The notes: generated by a model from the sequence alone, not told the origin. Counted from the first letter of the stretch, positions 19,246 to 27,994 are shown. The stretch: 48,083 nt of DNA from Candidatus Levyibacteriota bacterium (GCA_016217835.1 JACRFQ010000014.1:1-48083), one strand, 5' to 3'. Translations and numbers: made by a program.

Positions 19246-20133
19246 TTACATCGAGCGAAGGATCCGTATTCTGTCTTCTAATGGAGGATGAGTGTTAAAT
19301 AGACCTGTAAAAAAGTTTTTTACTTTTCTATTATCAAAGGGATTTTCAATAAACAAATGAGCTGTGGCATTGCTTGCATTTTTGGGCGCAGTTTTATCTT
19401 TTGCAAGTTTTTCTAAAGCGCGAGCAAGTCCCTCGGGATATCTTGTTAAAAGCACACCCGAAGCGTCTGCCAAGTACTCTCTTTTCCGAGAAATTGCGGT
19501 TTGAATTAAGATCGCGGCAATTGGAGAAAGTATAGCAAATACAATCGCTAAAATTAAAAAAATTGTGTTTCCCTTGTTTTCTCTGGAATCGGAATAAAAC
19601 GATGCCCTGATGAAAAGATCAGAAAGAATTGCAACAAATCCGACAAGGATTGCAACAATTCCCATCACCCTAATATCGTAATTTCTAATATGCGAAAGTT
19701 CGTGTCCTATTACGCCTTCAAGTTCCGCGTCATTAAGCATATTTAAGAGTCCTGTGGTGGTGCAGACCACGGCATGCTTGGGATCTCTGCCGGTTGCAAA
19801 AGCATTTGGAGAAGCTTCATCCATTACGTAAACCTTGGGTATGGGAAGTCCAGCGGCAATACAAAGGTTTTCAACAGTCCTAAAGTACCTTGGATAATCA
19901 GATTTTTTTATTTCTTTAGCGCCCGTTGTTGCAAGAACGAGCTTATCTGAATAATAGTAGCTTCCGATACTTGTTAGTCCTGCAATTATTAAAGCAATGC
20001 CTGCATAACCGTATCCACTAAATCCGAGCGCCTTACTGAATATATAAACCATAGTTGTTATTACTAAAACAAATAACAACATGATTATCCATGTTTTATT
20101 TTTATTTGCAGAAATTGCAGAATAGATATTCAT
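19246..20133 (-). CDS. htpX: HtpX-family membrane zinc metalloprotease
   Basis: The product has 295 residues. Two N-terminal helices (about 15-60), the zinc motif HELSHIRNYD starting at 144 and the third ligand Glu in SRKREYLADASG identify an M48 peptidase with the active site in the cytoplasm. VMDEASPNAFATGRDPKHA is a family block. It degrades damaged or misassembled membrane proteins. It follows lemA by 2 nt, a pairing widespread in bacteria. Confidence 0.96.
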   Translation of the reverse strand: MNIYSAISANKNKTWIIMLLFVLVITTMVYIFSKALGFSGYGYAGIALIIAGLTSIGSYYYSDKLVLATTGAKEIKKSDYPRYFRTVENLCIAAGLPIPKVYVMDEASPNAFATGRDPKHAVVCTTTGLLNMLNDAELEGVIGHELSHIRNYDIRVMGIVAILVGFVAILSDLFIRASFYSDSRENKGNTIFLILAIVFAILSPIAAILIQTAISRKREYLADASGVLLTRYPEGLARALEKLAKDKTAPKNASNATAHLFIENPFDNRKVKNFFTGLFNTHPPLEDRIRILRSM

Positions 20134-20135
20134 AT

Positions 20136-20681
20136 TTAAAAATTAACTTTTACTTCTTTTTTTTCTGCTTCTGTTGCGCCGAAAAATTCAGCTTGCCTAA
20201 AATTTAAGAGTTTTGCAAATAAAACATTTGGGAATACTTTAAGTTTTGTATTATAGTCTAAGACTATACTGTTGTAGAACTGCCTTGCGTAAGCTACTTT
20301 ATTTTCCGTATCGGATAACTCTTCCTGAAGTTCCATAAAGTTTTGACTCGCTTTTAAGTCAGGATAGGCCTCGGCAATTGCAAATATTGATTTAAGCGTT
20401 TTGCTAAGTTCAGAATTTACTTTTGCTTTTTCTTCTACTCCCGTTGCTGATACAAGATTTGCTCTTTCTTTAGCTACTTTTTCAAAAAGTTCCTTTTCGT
20501 GTTTAGCGTATCCTTTTACGGTTTCAATTAAATTTGGAATTAGATCAGCTCTCCTTTTTAGTTGCACGTCAATTTGTGAAAGACTTTCGGAAACGCGCAT
20601 TTTTGCAACAATGATGCTGTTATACAGATACCAAAGAAAAATTATTATTGCTACTGCAAATATTAGTAATTGAAGATTCAT
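20136..20681 (-). CDS. lemA: LemA family protein
   Basis: The product has 181 residues: one N-terminal membrane helix (3-25), then the conserved VSESLSQIDVQLKRRADLIPN and YNTKLKVFPNVLFAKLLNF segments on either side of a helical bundle. LemA proteins are membrane-anchored with a mostly helical domain; their biochemical role is unclear. A strong AAAGGAGGTG site lies just before the ATG. It sits 21 nt after polX and 2 nt before htpX. Confidence 0.95.
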   Translation of the reverse strand: MNLQLLIFAVAIIIFLWYLYNSIIVAKMRVSESLSQIDVQLKRRADLIPNLIETVKGYAKHEKELFEKVAKERANLVSATGVEEKAKVNSELSKTLKSIFAIAEAYPDLKASQNFMELQEELSDTENKVAYARQFYNSIVLDYNTKLKVFPNVLFAKLLNFRQAEFFGATEAEKKEVKVNF

Positions 20682-20702
20682 AAGACACCTCCTTTCGTTA
20701 AT

Positions 20703-22466
20703 TTATTTATTTAACCATTCCAAGAATTCATTATACGATAAAGTGTTTAAGATGTCATTTTTTGTCGCCCAACCTCTTCTTGCCATAAATATACCGTATT
20801 TTTGTAAACCCATCTGTTCAACATCGTGACTATCTGAATTTATCACCATTTTTATATTTGATTCAACAGCCATTTTAATTATATTGTCGGGCAAATCTAA
20901 TCGTCCAGGCCAGCTGTTAATTTCTAAAGCTTTATTATTTGTTTTGCAGAATTCAAATATTTTATCCCAATCCAGTTCAAAACCAGGGCGCTCGTTTAAC
21001 ATTCTGCCTGTCGGGTGAGCGAGTATCTTTGCTTTTTTATGCGAAAGTCCGTTAATTACTCTTTTAGTCATCTCGTCCTTACTCATTGAAAAAACGCTAT
21101 GGATAGAGACAATAGCGCCATCTAAAAGATTTAAACTTTTATTATCGATTGCAAGATTGCCGTTGGGTAAGATATCTGTTTCGAGTAACTTAATTATTCG
21201 AACATCTTTCATGTTTGATTGAAGCTGATTTATGTAATTATTGCGTTTAGATAAAATTTCGTAAATTTTTTGATTAGTATGTTTAGAGACACTGGGGTTG
21301 TGTTCGGAAAATCCTAGGTAATTATAGTTTAAATCTTTTGCTTTTTTAAGCATGGTTTCCATTGTGTCCATGCCTAAATCATGGCTTGGTTCAATTGGAT
21401 AATTTGAATGAATATGCAAATCTCCCCTAAGATCGCTTAATTCAATCAGCTTAGGAAGCGTATTGTTTTCGGAAGCCTCGATTTCTCCTTTGTCTTCGCG
21501 TAATTCAGGAGGAATCCATTGTAATCCGATTGCATTATAAAACTTCTCTTCGTTACTGTATTTTTCAATTTTTCCTGATTTTATATTTTTGATACCGTAT
21601 TCGGATAAAGATAAACTCTTTTTTAACGCAAGTTCGCGTAAGGCAATATTATGATTTTTGCTGCCTGTAAAATGCTGAAGCAGCGATCCAAAGCTTTCTA
21701 ATGGTTGAATCAATAAATCGATTTGTCTTCCTCCCGATACCATAATCGAGGCTGAAATATCGCCTTTTTCAATAATTCTTTCCTTGGAAGGATAGTTTAT
21801 AAAATAGTCTATAATTTTTTTGTGGTCTTTTCCGGCAACTGCAATATCAATGTCTCCAACAGTTGAAACGCGCCGTCTAAGGCTTCCTAGAGCTTCAACT
21901 TTTTCAATTTCCGGGCATTTTCTTAAGTAAATAAGTAATTTTTCAGCTATTTCAAAAGCATATGGGAGAGGCATTCTGGTTGTTTTTCCCTTGCCTTCTT
22001 TAAATTCCTCAATGCTTCTTAATATATCTGATTGCGACTTATTGCCAAAACCCTCCATGTTAGCAATCTTTCCCGATTCTGCCAGGTTTTTTAGTTTTTC
22101 AATTACGGTTTTTGGATCGTTTAAATGAAATTCCTTTACTAATTTATAACTTTTTTTAGGTCCAAATGAGGGTATATCCATGAGCACAAATACGGATTCC
22201 GGAATATCTTTTAAAACCCATTCAAAATGTGAAACCTTGCCCTTTTTAAAAAGTTCAACCAGGTGTGATTTAAGCGTATTACCAATACCGGGGAGGTCAT
22301 TCAATTTATCTTCAAGATAGAAATCTTTTAGTTCTTGAGTAAGATTTAGAATTGTGTCGGCGGCTTTTTGATAGGCGATAATCTGAAAGCGGAATTTATT
22401 TTCATCTTTGATGATATACGAGGCTGCAACATTTTTTAAAAGTTTTGCAATTTGTTGATTACTCAT
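20703..22466 (-). CDS. polX: Family X DNA polymerase / PHP 3'-5' exonuclease (PolX)
   Basis: About 587 residues from the chosen start (MSNQQIAKLLKNVA). Domains in order: helical 8-kDa-like domain and two helix-hairpin-helix segments (LNDLPGIGNTLKSHL; FGPKKSYKLV), the nucleotidyltransferase palm with ALGSLRRRVSTVGDIDIAVA, and a C-terminal PHP domain beginning DLRGDLHIHSNYP and ending INSDSH. It fills short gaps in base-excision repair and trims 3' ends. A longer frame to 22505 exists, but its first codons overlap a promoter (TTGCGT, 22500-22505; 18 nt; TATGCT, 22476-22481), so I use ATG 22466. It heads the long minus-strand array. Confidence 0.92.
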   Translation of the reverse strand: MSNQQIAKLLKNVAASYIIKDENKFRFQIIAYQKAADTILNLTQELKDFYLEDKLNDLPGIGNTLKSHLVELFKKGKVSHFEWVLKDIPESVFVLMDIPSFGPKKSYKLVKEFHLNDPKTVIEKLKNLAESGKIANMEGFGNKSQSDILRSIEEFKEGKGKTTRMPLPYAFEIAEKLLIYLRKCPEIEKVEALGSLRRRVSTVGDIDIAVAGKDHKKIIDYFINYPSKERIIEKGDISASIMVSGGRQIDLLIQPLESFGSLLQHFTGSKNHNIALRELALKKSLSLSEYGIKNIKSGKIEKYSNEEKFYNAIGLQWIPPELREDKGEIEASENNTLPKLIELSDLRGDLHIHSNYPIEPSHDLGMDTMETMLKKAKDLNYNYLGFSEHNPSVSKHTNQKIYEILSKRNNYINQLQSNMKDVRIIKLLETDILPNGNLAIDNKSLNLLDGAIVSIHSVFSMSKDEMTKRVINGLSHKKAKILAHPTGRMLNERPGFELDWDKIFEFCKTNNKALEINSWPGRLDLPDNIIKMAVESNIKMVINSDSHDVEQMGLQKYGIFMARRGWATKNDILNTLSYNEFLEWLNK

Positions 22467-22475
22467 AGCAAAATG

Positions 22476-22505
22476 AGCATAGCACTTTAGGGCTATTTTA
22501 CGCAA
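22476..22505 (-). promoter_or_regulatory. Promoter of polX
   Basis: TTGCGT, 18-nt spacer, TATGCT with an upstream TG (extended -10) on the minus strand. The -10 ends 9 nt before ATG 22466, so the 5' leader would be about 2-3 nt. Confidence 0.5.
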
Positions 22506-22513
22506 GAATATGA

Positions 22514-22542
22514 TTGACTAGGGTTCAATTATTTGTTAGGAT
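22514..22542 (+). promoter_or_regulatory. Promoter of tRNA-Asp
   Basis: TTGACT (22514-22519), 17-nt spacer, TAGGAT (22537-22542). The predicted start site is a few bases before the tRNA 5' end. It diverges from the polX promoter. Confidence 0.65.
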
Positions 22543-22553
22543 AGGAAAGCTAT

Positions 22554-22628
22554 GGGGTGGTAGCTCAGTTTGGTTAGAGCGCTTCCCTGTCACGGAAGAG
22601 GTCGCGGGTTCGAGTCCCGTTCACCCCG
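22554..22628 (+). tRNA. tRNA-Asp (anticodon GTC)
   Basis: A 75-nt cloverleaf. The acceptor pairs GGGGTGG with TCACCCC (last pair G-U), the D arm has GCTCAGTTTGGTTAGAGC, the anticodon stem CTTCC/GGAAG carries the loop CTGTCAC, and the T arm has CGGGTTCGAGTCCCG. The discriminator is G, as expected for Asp. No CCA is encoded. Confidence 0.96.
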
Positions 22629-22685
22629 CACATAGCTAAAATCTTCTGCCTAAAATATATCTTCTGTCCGGAAAGGAGGATTATT

Positions 22686-23285
22686 ATGGCTAAAAAAACA
22701 AAATTGAAAAAACCTTCGGTAAGAATTGTTAAATCATCACCTAAAAAACAAGACGGTTTTTTATTTCAAATTAAATGGGGTGAGTCCTATACAAGTTTAT
22801 TTTTGGGAGCAGTAGTCGTTTTAGTTGCATTGGTATTGGTATTTTCATTTTTCAAATCTAAAAATACTCAAACAGGTTTATCATCAGATACTAATTTAAC
22901 AAACGAAACAGTATTGCCACAATCTTATACTGTAAAAGCAGGCGACGATCTATGGTCAATTGCTGAAAAAATATATGGTTCGGGTTACAACTGGATTGAT
23001 TTGGCAAAGGCTAATAAATTAGAAAATCCAAGCGTTTTGTATGTTGGAACAAAATTATCGGTTCCTGATGTTAAAGTATTGGCAAAAACAGTTGAGGTAA
23101 AAAATACTCAATCAAAAAATACAATTACAGGCAATACCTATTCGGTTGTAAAAGGAGATTATCTTTGGGATATTGCAGTTAGAGCATACGGAGACGGATA
23201 CAAATGGGTTGAAATTGCAAGAGTAAATAAACTTGTAAATCCAAATGTAATTCATTCCGGAAACGTGTTTTTACTTCCTAGATAA
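22686..23285 (+). CDS. Membrane-anchored protein with two LysM domains
   Basis: The product has 199 residues: a basic N-terminus, one membrane helix at about 38-58, a short linker, then LysM repeats at about 79-127 and 152-199. Both repeats have the hallmark Y[ST]V..GD.LW.IA...YG.GY.W..[IL]A..NKL.NP.V...G. LysM binds N-acetylglucosamine in peptidoglycan, so the protein probably tethers the membrane to the wall. AAAGGAGG at 22671-22678 precedes the ATG. It lies between two tRNA genes. No catalytic domain is present. Confidence 0.88.
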   Translation: MAKKTKLKKPSVRIVKSSPKKQDGFLFQIKWGESYTSLFLGAVVVLVALVLVFSFFKSKNTQTGLSSDTNLTNETVLPQSYTVKAGDDLWSIAEKIYGSGYNWIDLAKANKLENPSVLYVGTKLSVPDVKVLAKTVEVKNTQSKNTITGNTYSVVKGDYLWDIAVRAYGDGYKWVEIARVNKLVNPNVIHSGNVFLLPR

Positions 23286-23308
23286 TTTTATAAATAAATT
23301 TATTACTG

Positions 23309-23314
23309 TATAAT
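23309..23314 (+). promoter_or_regulatory. -10 box of tRNA-Gly
   Basis: TATAAT preceded by TG, 15 nt before the tRNA 5' end at 23330. The -35 region (TTTTAT at 23286-23291) is weak, so this is a -10-dominated promoter. Confidence 0.5.
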
Positions 23315-23329
23315 AGCTTTAAGCTTTAT

Positions 23330-23401
23330 GCGGTAGTAGTTCAGTGGTAGAATGTCTCCTTCCCAAGGAGAAGGTCGCCGGTTCGAATCCGGTCTGCCGC
23401 T
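23330..23401 (+). tRNA. tRNA-Gly (anticodon CCC)
   Basis: A 72-nt cloverleaf. The acceptor pairs GCGGTAG with CTGCCGC, the D arm has TTCAGTGGTAGAA, the anticodon stem TCTCC/GGAGA carries the loop TTCCCAA with anticodon CCC, and the T arm has GCCGGTTCGAATCCGGT. The discriminator is T. No CCA is encoded. Confidence 0.95.
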
Positions 23402-23403
23402 CA

Positions 23404-23466
23404 TAAAAATACTGGGCTTTAACCCAGTATTCACGAAGTGTATTGGTCATATATCTCCTTCAGGGT
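23404..23466 (-). ncRNA. Possible short transcript ending in a terminator hairpin, antisense to the tRNA-Gly 3' flank
   Basis: On the minus strand TTGACA (23494-23499) is followed after 15 nt by TATAAA (23473-23478), or after 17 nt by the weaker TAAATT. Downstream come AAGGAGAT and an ATG (23450), a CACTTCGTG mini-hairpin, and a perfect 9-bp hairpin (23408-23431, loop TTAAAG) followed by a run of Ts. The unit would be a roughly 60-nt RNA with a translatable start. On the plus strand the same hairpin could end tRNA-Gly transcripts but has no T run. This is inferred from signals only. Confidence 0.3.
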
Positions 23467-23546
23467 GTTAAATTTATACCCAAATCCCCATTTTGTCAAG
23501 ATGACGATTTATATAAAAGAATATAGAAATATCACAAAATTTATAC

Positions 23547-23575
23547 TTGACCTTTGTTTTTAATTTTGATACTAT
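23547..23575 (+). promoter_or_regulatory. Promoter of pyrG (leaderless)
   Basis: TTGACC (23547-23552), 17-nt spacer, TACTAT (23570-23575). The GTG start codon begins 5 nt after the -10 box, so the transcription start should coincide with the start codon. No Shine-Dalgarno site is present. Confidence 0.65.
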
Positions 23576-23580
23576 AAATC

Positions 23581-25251
23581 GTGCCCACCAGAAAAAAAAC
23601 TACAAAATATATCTTTGTTTCAGGCGGTGTAATTTCCGGAATCGGAAAAGGAACCACCGCTGCTTCTATCGCGCTACTTTTAAAATCTGCAGGTTATAAA
23701 ATTGCTCCCATTAAGTTTGAAAACTATTTAAATATTGACGCGGGAACAATCAATCCCATAGAACACGGTGATCCATTTTTGTGTGAAGACGGAACAGAAA
23801 CAGACATGGATATCGGCACATACGAAAAGTTTTTAAACGAAGACATGGGCGAAGATAATTTTGTCACAATCGGAAAAATTTATAAAACAGTCATAGACAG
23901 GGAAAGACGGTTTGAATATAACGGCGAAGACGTAGAGGCAATTCCTTATATTACAGATGAAATTATCGGAAGAATAGAAATTTTAGCAAAAAAGAAAAAG
24001 GCAGATATTGTAATCATTGAATTGGGAGGAACTGCCGGAGAATATCAGAATATATTTTACTATGAAGCTTCCCGCATGATGACCCTAAAAAAGCCAGAAG
24101 ACGTAATTCATATTCACGTAAGTTACGTGCCGACTCCCGGTCATTTAGGTGAGCCAAAAACAAAGCCAACACAACTGTCCGTAAGAACTCTAAATTCAAT
24201 GGGTATTCAGCCTGATTTTATAATCACCAGAGGCGAAAAATACTTAGATCAAAGAAGAAAAGACAGATTAGCGCTTTTTTGTAATATGCATGACGATGAC
24301 ATTATCTCGAGTCCGGATTTGCCTTCGGTTTATGAAATTCCGCTGGTTTTACATAAGCAAGGACTTGATAGGAAAATTTTGAAAAAATTAGGACTTAAAG
24401 TCGTAACTCCAAATTTAAAAGAATGGATAAAGTTTGTTGAGAGCACAAAAAATACCAAAAATGAAATTGAAATAGCAATTGTAGGTAAGTATTTTGATAC
24501 AGGAGAATATCAATTAAAAGATTCTTATGCGGCGCTTTTTGACGCAATTGATCATGCGTCATGGAAAAAAAGTGTGGTTGTTAAAACAAGGTGGGTTGAT
24601 GCAGAAAGAATTGAAAAAGATGGCGCTGAAAAAATTATCGGAAAACCAAACGGAATTATTGTTCCGATTGGCTGGGGAGAAAGAGGGGCAGAGGGCATGA
24701 TTAAAGCTGCTTCTTATGCAAGAGAAAATAAAGTTCCTTATTTGGGGCTTTGTTACGGTATGCAGTTGGCAGCGGTTTCTTATGCCAGGGATGTTTTAGG
24801 ATTTAAAGACGCAAATACGGTTGAAAATGACAAAAAATCAAAACATCCTGTGATTTATTTTATTCCTACTCAAAAAGAGCTTTTAGAAAAAAAAGCCTAT
24901 GGCGGCACAATGAGGCTTGGCGGATGGGATGCATTAGTTAAAAAAGGGACAAGGGCTTTCGAAATTTATAATAAATATAATGGTTTTAAAAATAAGTCAA
25001 ATAGTTTAACCAGTGAAAGACACAGACACAGATATGAATTTAATAATAAATATGCCAATGATTTTGAGAAAGCAGGATTTACAATAAGTGCTAGATCGGT
25101 TAAAGAAAATTTAGTTGAAATAATGGAGCTACCAAAAATCACACATCCGTTTTATTTGGGAACCCAGGGTCATCCTGAATATAAAAGCAGACCATTATTG
25201 CCACATCCCATATTTTTAGAATTCATTGAAGCTTGCGCATCAAAGTATTGA
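23581..25251 (+). CDS. pyrG: CTP synthase
   Basis: The product has 556 residues. The N-terminal amidoligase domain has KYIFVSGGVISGIGKGTTAA with the P-loop, and the C-terminal glutaminase has nucleophile C391 in LGLCYGMQLA with H531 and E533 in GTQGHPEYKSRP. It converts UTP to CTP with ATP and glutamine. The start is GTG: no ATG is available near the conserved N-terminus and the promoter's -10 box lies 5 nt upstream, so the mRNA is probably leaderless. It ends in TGA, over which the rplS -35 box is laid. Confidence 0.97.
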   Translation: MPTRKKTTKYIFVSGGVISGIGKGTTAASIALLLKSAGYKIAPIKFENYLNIDAGTINPIEHGDPFLCEDGTETDMDIGTYEKFLNEDMGEDNFVTIGKIYKTVIDRERRFEYNGEDVEAIPYITDEIIGRIEILAKKKKADIVIIELGGTAGEYQNIFYYEASRMMTLKKPEDVIHIHVSYVPTPGHLGEPKTKPTQLSVRTLNSMGIQPDFIITRGEKYLDQRRKDRLALFCNMHDDDIISSPDLPSVYEIPLVLHKQGLDRKILKKLGLKVVTPNLKEWIKFVESTKNTKNEIEIAIVGKYFDTGEYQLKDSYAALFDAIDHASWKKSVVVKTRWVDAERIEKDGAEKIIGKPNGIIVPIGWGERGAEGMIKAASYARENKVPYLGLCYGMQLAAVSYARDVLGFKDANTVENDKKSKHPVIYFIPTQKELLEKKAYGGTMRLGGWDALVKKGTRAFEIYNKYNGFKNKSNSLTSERHRHRYEFNNKYANDFEKAGFTISARSVKENLVEIMELPKITHPFYLGTQGHPEYKSRPLLPHPIFLEFIEACASKY

Positions 25252-25276
25252 GTAATCTTAAAATTTAAGCTATAAT
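25248..25276 (+). promoter_or_regulatory. Promoter of rplS (leaderless), overlapping the pyrG stop
   Basis: TTGAGT (25248-25253) overlaps the pyrG TGA codon; a 17-nt spacer leads to a perfect TATAAT (25271-25276). ATG 25285 follows after 8 nt, so the leader would be 0-2 nt. Confidence 0.65.
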
Positions 25277-25284
25277 ACTAACTT

Positions 25285-25572
25285 ATGATTGCAAGTATTG
25301 ATTTTGTTCCAGGGGATATTTTAAAAGTCTACCAAAAAATTAAAGAAGGAGAAAAAACAAGAATTCAGATTTTTGAAGGTGTTGTTTTGGGTATTAACGG
25401 ACGAGGCGAAAATAAAATGTTTACTGTTAGAAAATTAGTCGGAGATGTTGCTGTTGAAAAGATTTTTCCGGTTTATTCACCAAATATAGAAAAAACAGTT
25501 GTTAAAGCTCATTCTAAAAATAAAGTAAATAAAGCAAAACTTTATCATCTTCGCGAGAAACATAACAATTAA
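25285..25572 (+). CDS. rplS: Ribosomal protein L19 (short form)
   Basis: The product has 95 residues versus about 115 in most bacteria. The core [38 protein letters not shown] and AKLYHLREK is clear. The N-terminal helix before the 'F.PGD' motif is reduced to a few residues and the C-terminal GKAARIKE tail is missing. L19 lies at the 30S-50S interface near bridge B8. It has its own leaderless promoter and is followed after 5 nt by yraN. Confidence 0.95.
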   Translation: MIASIDFVPGDILKVYQKIKEGEKTRIQIFEGVVLGINGRGENKMFTVRKLVGDVAVEKIFPVYSPNIEKTVVKAHSKNKVNKAKLYHLREKHNN

Positions 25573-25577
25573 TTTTT

Positions 25578-25943
25578 ATGTTTATTCCAAATCCGGTTGC
25601 CAGGCTTGGAGAAGAAAAAGCTTGTCGATACCTCATTAAAAACGGCTACAAAATTATTGAAAGAAATTTCCGAAAAGGCTACGGCGAAATAGATATTGTA
25701 TCGATACATCAAAATATTTTAGTTTTTGTTGAAGTTAAAACAAGAACTTCAAATTTATATGGCGGGGCAATAGATGCAATTTCACCTCAAAAAATTAAAA
25801 AGTTAGTAAGAACTGCGCAGTTTTATAAAATGCTTCATCCAAAATTACCGGATGCCTTAAGGATAGACGCAATTCTAATAGATTTAAATTCAAATAAAGA
25901 AGTATTAAATTTTAAACACGTCGAAAATATTAGTGGGTTTTAA
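25578..25943 (+). CDS. YraN/UPF0102 family nuclease-fold protein
   Basis: The product has 121 residues. GEEKACRYLIKNGYKIIERNFRKGYGEIDIVS and LVFVEVKTR show the endonuclease-like fold with the E-x-D-x(n)-E-V-K metal motif typical of UPF0102, a family related to Holliday-junction resolvases, with YGGAIDAISPQKIKKL behind it. Its cellular role is unproven. It is co-directional with rplS, a common pairing, and its 3' end overlaps that of the convergent uvrB by 14 bp. Confidence 0.92.
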   Translation: MFIPNPVARLGEEKACRYLIKNGYKIIERNFRKGYGEIDIVSIHQNILVFVEVKTRTSNLYGGAIDAISPQKIKKLVRTAQFYKMLHPKLPDALRIDAILIDLNSNKEVLNFKHVENISGF

Positions 25944-27918
25944 GAAGTTTTATCTGCTCCCGCAGTATAGTTGCCGTTTCAAAATCCAAATCTTTTGCAG
26001 CCTCCCTCATTTCTTTTGTCAGTTTTTTAATTAATTTTGCTTTATCATCGGGAAGTATGACTTCTTTTTTTGTTAATGTCAGTAAATAATTTAAATCTTG
26101 CGCTTTTTGTTCGTGTTCAATCAATTTTCCTCTGATTGTTTTAAAAATTGTTTTTGGAGTAATATTATGTTTTTTGTTGTAAGCAATTTGGATATCGCGT
26201 CTTCTGTTTACCTCATCAATTGCTGCTTTCATAGATCCTGTAACCGAATCTGCATACATAATAACTTGCGAGTCAACATTTCTGGCAGCTCTTCCCATGG
26301 TTTGAATTAGTGAAGTTTTGTTTCTCAAAAACCCTTCTTTACCGGCGTCTAAAATTACAACGAGGGCTACTTCGGGTAAATCTAACCCTTCTCTTAATAA
26401 ATTAATTCCGATTAAAACATCGTGCTCTCCGCTTCGTAATTTATCTAAAACATCCTGCCTTTTTAAAGTTTCAATGTCTGAGTGAAGGTAAGAAACCTTA
26501 ATATCCCTTTCTTCCAAATATGAAGACAGGTCTTCGGACATTCTTTTTGTAAGTGTGGTTATAAGGACTCTTTGCTTCTTTTTAACTCTTGCAGCAATTT
26601 CTTTTATTAAATCCTCAATTTGTCCTTTTGTAGGCTTAACGCTGATTTGAGGATCGATTAATCCCGTAGGTCTTATTAATTGTTCGGTAACTGCATCATT
26701 TTCCTTGGCAAGACTGATTTCATAATCATTAGGAGTTGCGCTGACATAAATTGTCTTATCAACTCTTTTCATAAATTCTTCAAATCTTAAGGGCCTGTTA
26801 TCCAGTGCCGATGGAAGTCTAAATCCGTAATCGATTAGGGTTTGTTTTCTTGATCTGTCACCGTGATACATACCTCTAATCTGGGGAACTGTAATGTGTG
26901 ATTCATCAATAATTGTTAAAAAATCATTGTTGCATTCTTTAAAATAATTTAAAAGAGTATATGGAGGTTCTCCCGGTTTTCTGCCGTCAAAGTAACTTGA
27001 ATAATTTTCAATGCCGTTTACAAACCCAACTTCGTCTATCATTTCTAAATCATAGTTTGTTTTTTGTAAGAGTCTGTGAGCTTCCAGCATTTTTCCCTGG
27101 CTTTTTAATTCATCAACGCGGATTGCAAGGTCTTTTTTAATTTTTGGAAAAATATCTTTGTAGGTTTGTGGGTTAGTCATATAATGTTTTGCAGGATAAA
27201 TTACAGAGCCCTCCAGTATTTTAATTGTGTCTCCTGTGATTGGGTCAAATTCAACTAAATTTTCTATTTTATCGTTTGAGATAGTAATTTTTATGCCATA
27301 ATCTAAATACGCCGGAAATAAATCAATGTCTTCGCCTCTGACCCTAAAAGTGCCCCGGCTGAATTCATAATCATTTCTTTCGTACTGAAGATCTGTGAGT
27401 CGTAAAATAATATCTTTTTGTGTAAGCTTAATGTCTGGTTTTAATTCCAAAACAAATTTTCCGTATTCTAAAGGCGAACCCAAATTATAAATGCAAGAAA
27501 CCGAGGCAACTACGATTACATCATTCCTCGTTAAAAGGTTAGCAGTAGCTGAAAGTCTTAATTTATCAATTTCCTCGTTTATCTGAACTTCTTTTTCAAT
27601 ATATGTGTCATTTTGCGGAATGTAAGCTTCTGGCTGATAATAATCATAATAAGAAACAAAATAACAAACTATATTATTTGGAAAAAAATCTCTAAACTCC
27701 TGATAAAGTTGAGCGGCGAGTGTTTTATTGTGTGAAATTACAAGTGTTGGCTTTTGAATTTTTTGAATAACATTTGCCATGGTAAATGTTTTACCACTGC
27801 CTGTAACGCCTAAAAGTACTTGATTTTTAAAATTACTTTTAAGTCCTTTGGCTAGCTTTTCTATAGCCTGCGGTTGGTCTCCCGTAGGTTTAAATTTTGA
27901 TTCAAGTTTAAACTGCAT
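25930..27918 (-). CDS. uvrB: UvrABC excision nuclease subunit B
   Basis: About 662 residues from the chosen start MQFKLESKFKPTGDQPQAI, matching family length; an in-frame extension to 28014 crosses the lexA promoter and is rejected. The Walker A loop GVTGSGKT is at 37-44, the damage-probing beta-hairpin is the Tyr-rich YYDYYQPEAYIP segment, helicase motifs include DESH and a QTMGRAARN, and the C-terminal UvrB/UvrC coiled coil (DLDFETATILREQI) is present. It verifies DNA damage after loading by UvrA. An extended -10 (27926-27931) ends 7 nt before the ATG. It diverges from lexA. Confidence 0.97.
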   Translation of the reverse strand: MQFKLESKFKPTGDQPQAIEKLAKGLKSNFKNQVLLGVTGSGKTFTMANVIQKIQKPTLVISHNKTLAAQLYQEFRDFFPNNIVCYFVSYYDYYQPEAYIPQNDTYIEKEVQINEEIDKLRLSATANLLTRNDVIVVASVSCIYNLGSPLEYGKFVLELKPDIKLTQKDIILRLTDLQYERNDYEFSRGTFRVRGEDIDLFPAYLDYGIKITISNDKIENLVEFDPITGDTIKILEGSVIYPAKHYMTNPQTYKDIFPKIKKDLAIRVDELKSQGKMLEAHRLLQKTNYDLEMIDEVGFVNGIENYSSYFDGRKPGEPPYTLLNYFKECNNDFLTIIDESHITVPQIRGMYHGDRSRKQTLIDYGFRLPSALDNRPLRFEEFMKRVDKTIYVSATPNDYEISLAKENDAVTEQLIRPTGLIDPQISVKPTKGQIEDLIKEIAARVKKKQRVLITTLTKRMSEDLSSYLEERDIKVSYLHSDIETLKRQDVLDKLRSGEHDVLIGINLLREGLDLPEVALVVILDAGKEGFLRNKTSLIQTMGRAARNVDSQVIMYADSVTGSMKAAIDEVNRRRDIQIAYNKKHNITPKTIFKTIRGKLIEHEQKAQDLNYLLTLTKKEVILPDDKAKLIKKLTKEMREAAKDLDFETATILREQIKLLKTH

Positions 27919-27925
27919 GAGCTTA

Positions 27926-27986
27926 ATTTTAACATAAATTGATACAGTCTGACTTCTTGACAAAGTTCTATTAATTTTCGTATAAA
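27926..27986. promoter_or_regulatory. Divergent uvrB-lexA promoter region
   Basis: For lexA (plus): TTGACA 27957-27962, 18-nt spacer, TATAAA 27981-27986, then 8 nt to ATG 27995. For uvrB (minus): extended -10 TGTTAAAAT with the hexamer at 27926-27931, 7 nt before ATG 27918. Both mRNAs would be leaderless. The region also holds GATACAGTC (27941-27949) and TCTTGACAAAG, both of which recur in the guaB-uvrA region. Confidence 0.6.
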
Positions 27987-27994
27987 ATATACAT

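Noticed and set aside
23319-23402. Protein-coding use of the frame antisense to tRNA-Gly
   Set aside because: This part of the peptide is the well-known artefact produced by translating tRNA antisense; only the upstream start signals were kept as a finding.
27963-27980. E. coli-type (CTGT-N8-ACAG) or Bacillus-type (GAAC-N4-GTTC) LexA box before lexA
   Set aside because: Half-site-like words such as GAAC and CTGT occur but without a correctly spaced partner.
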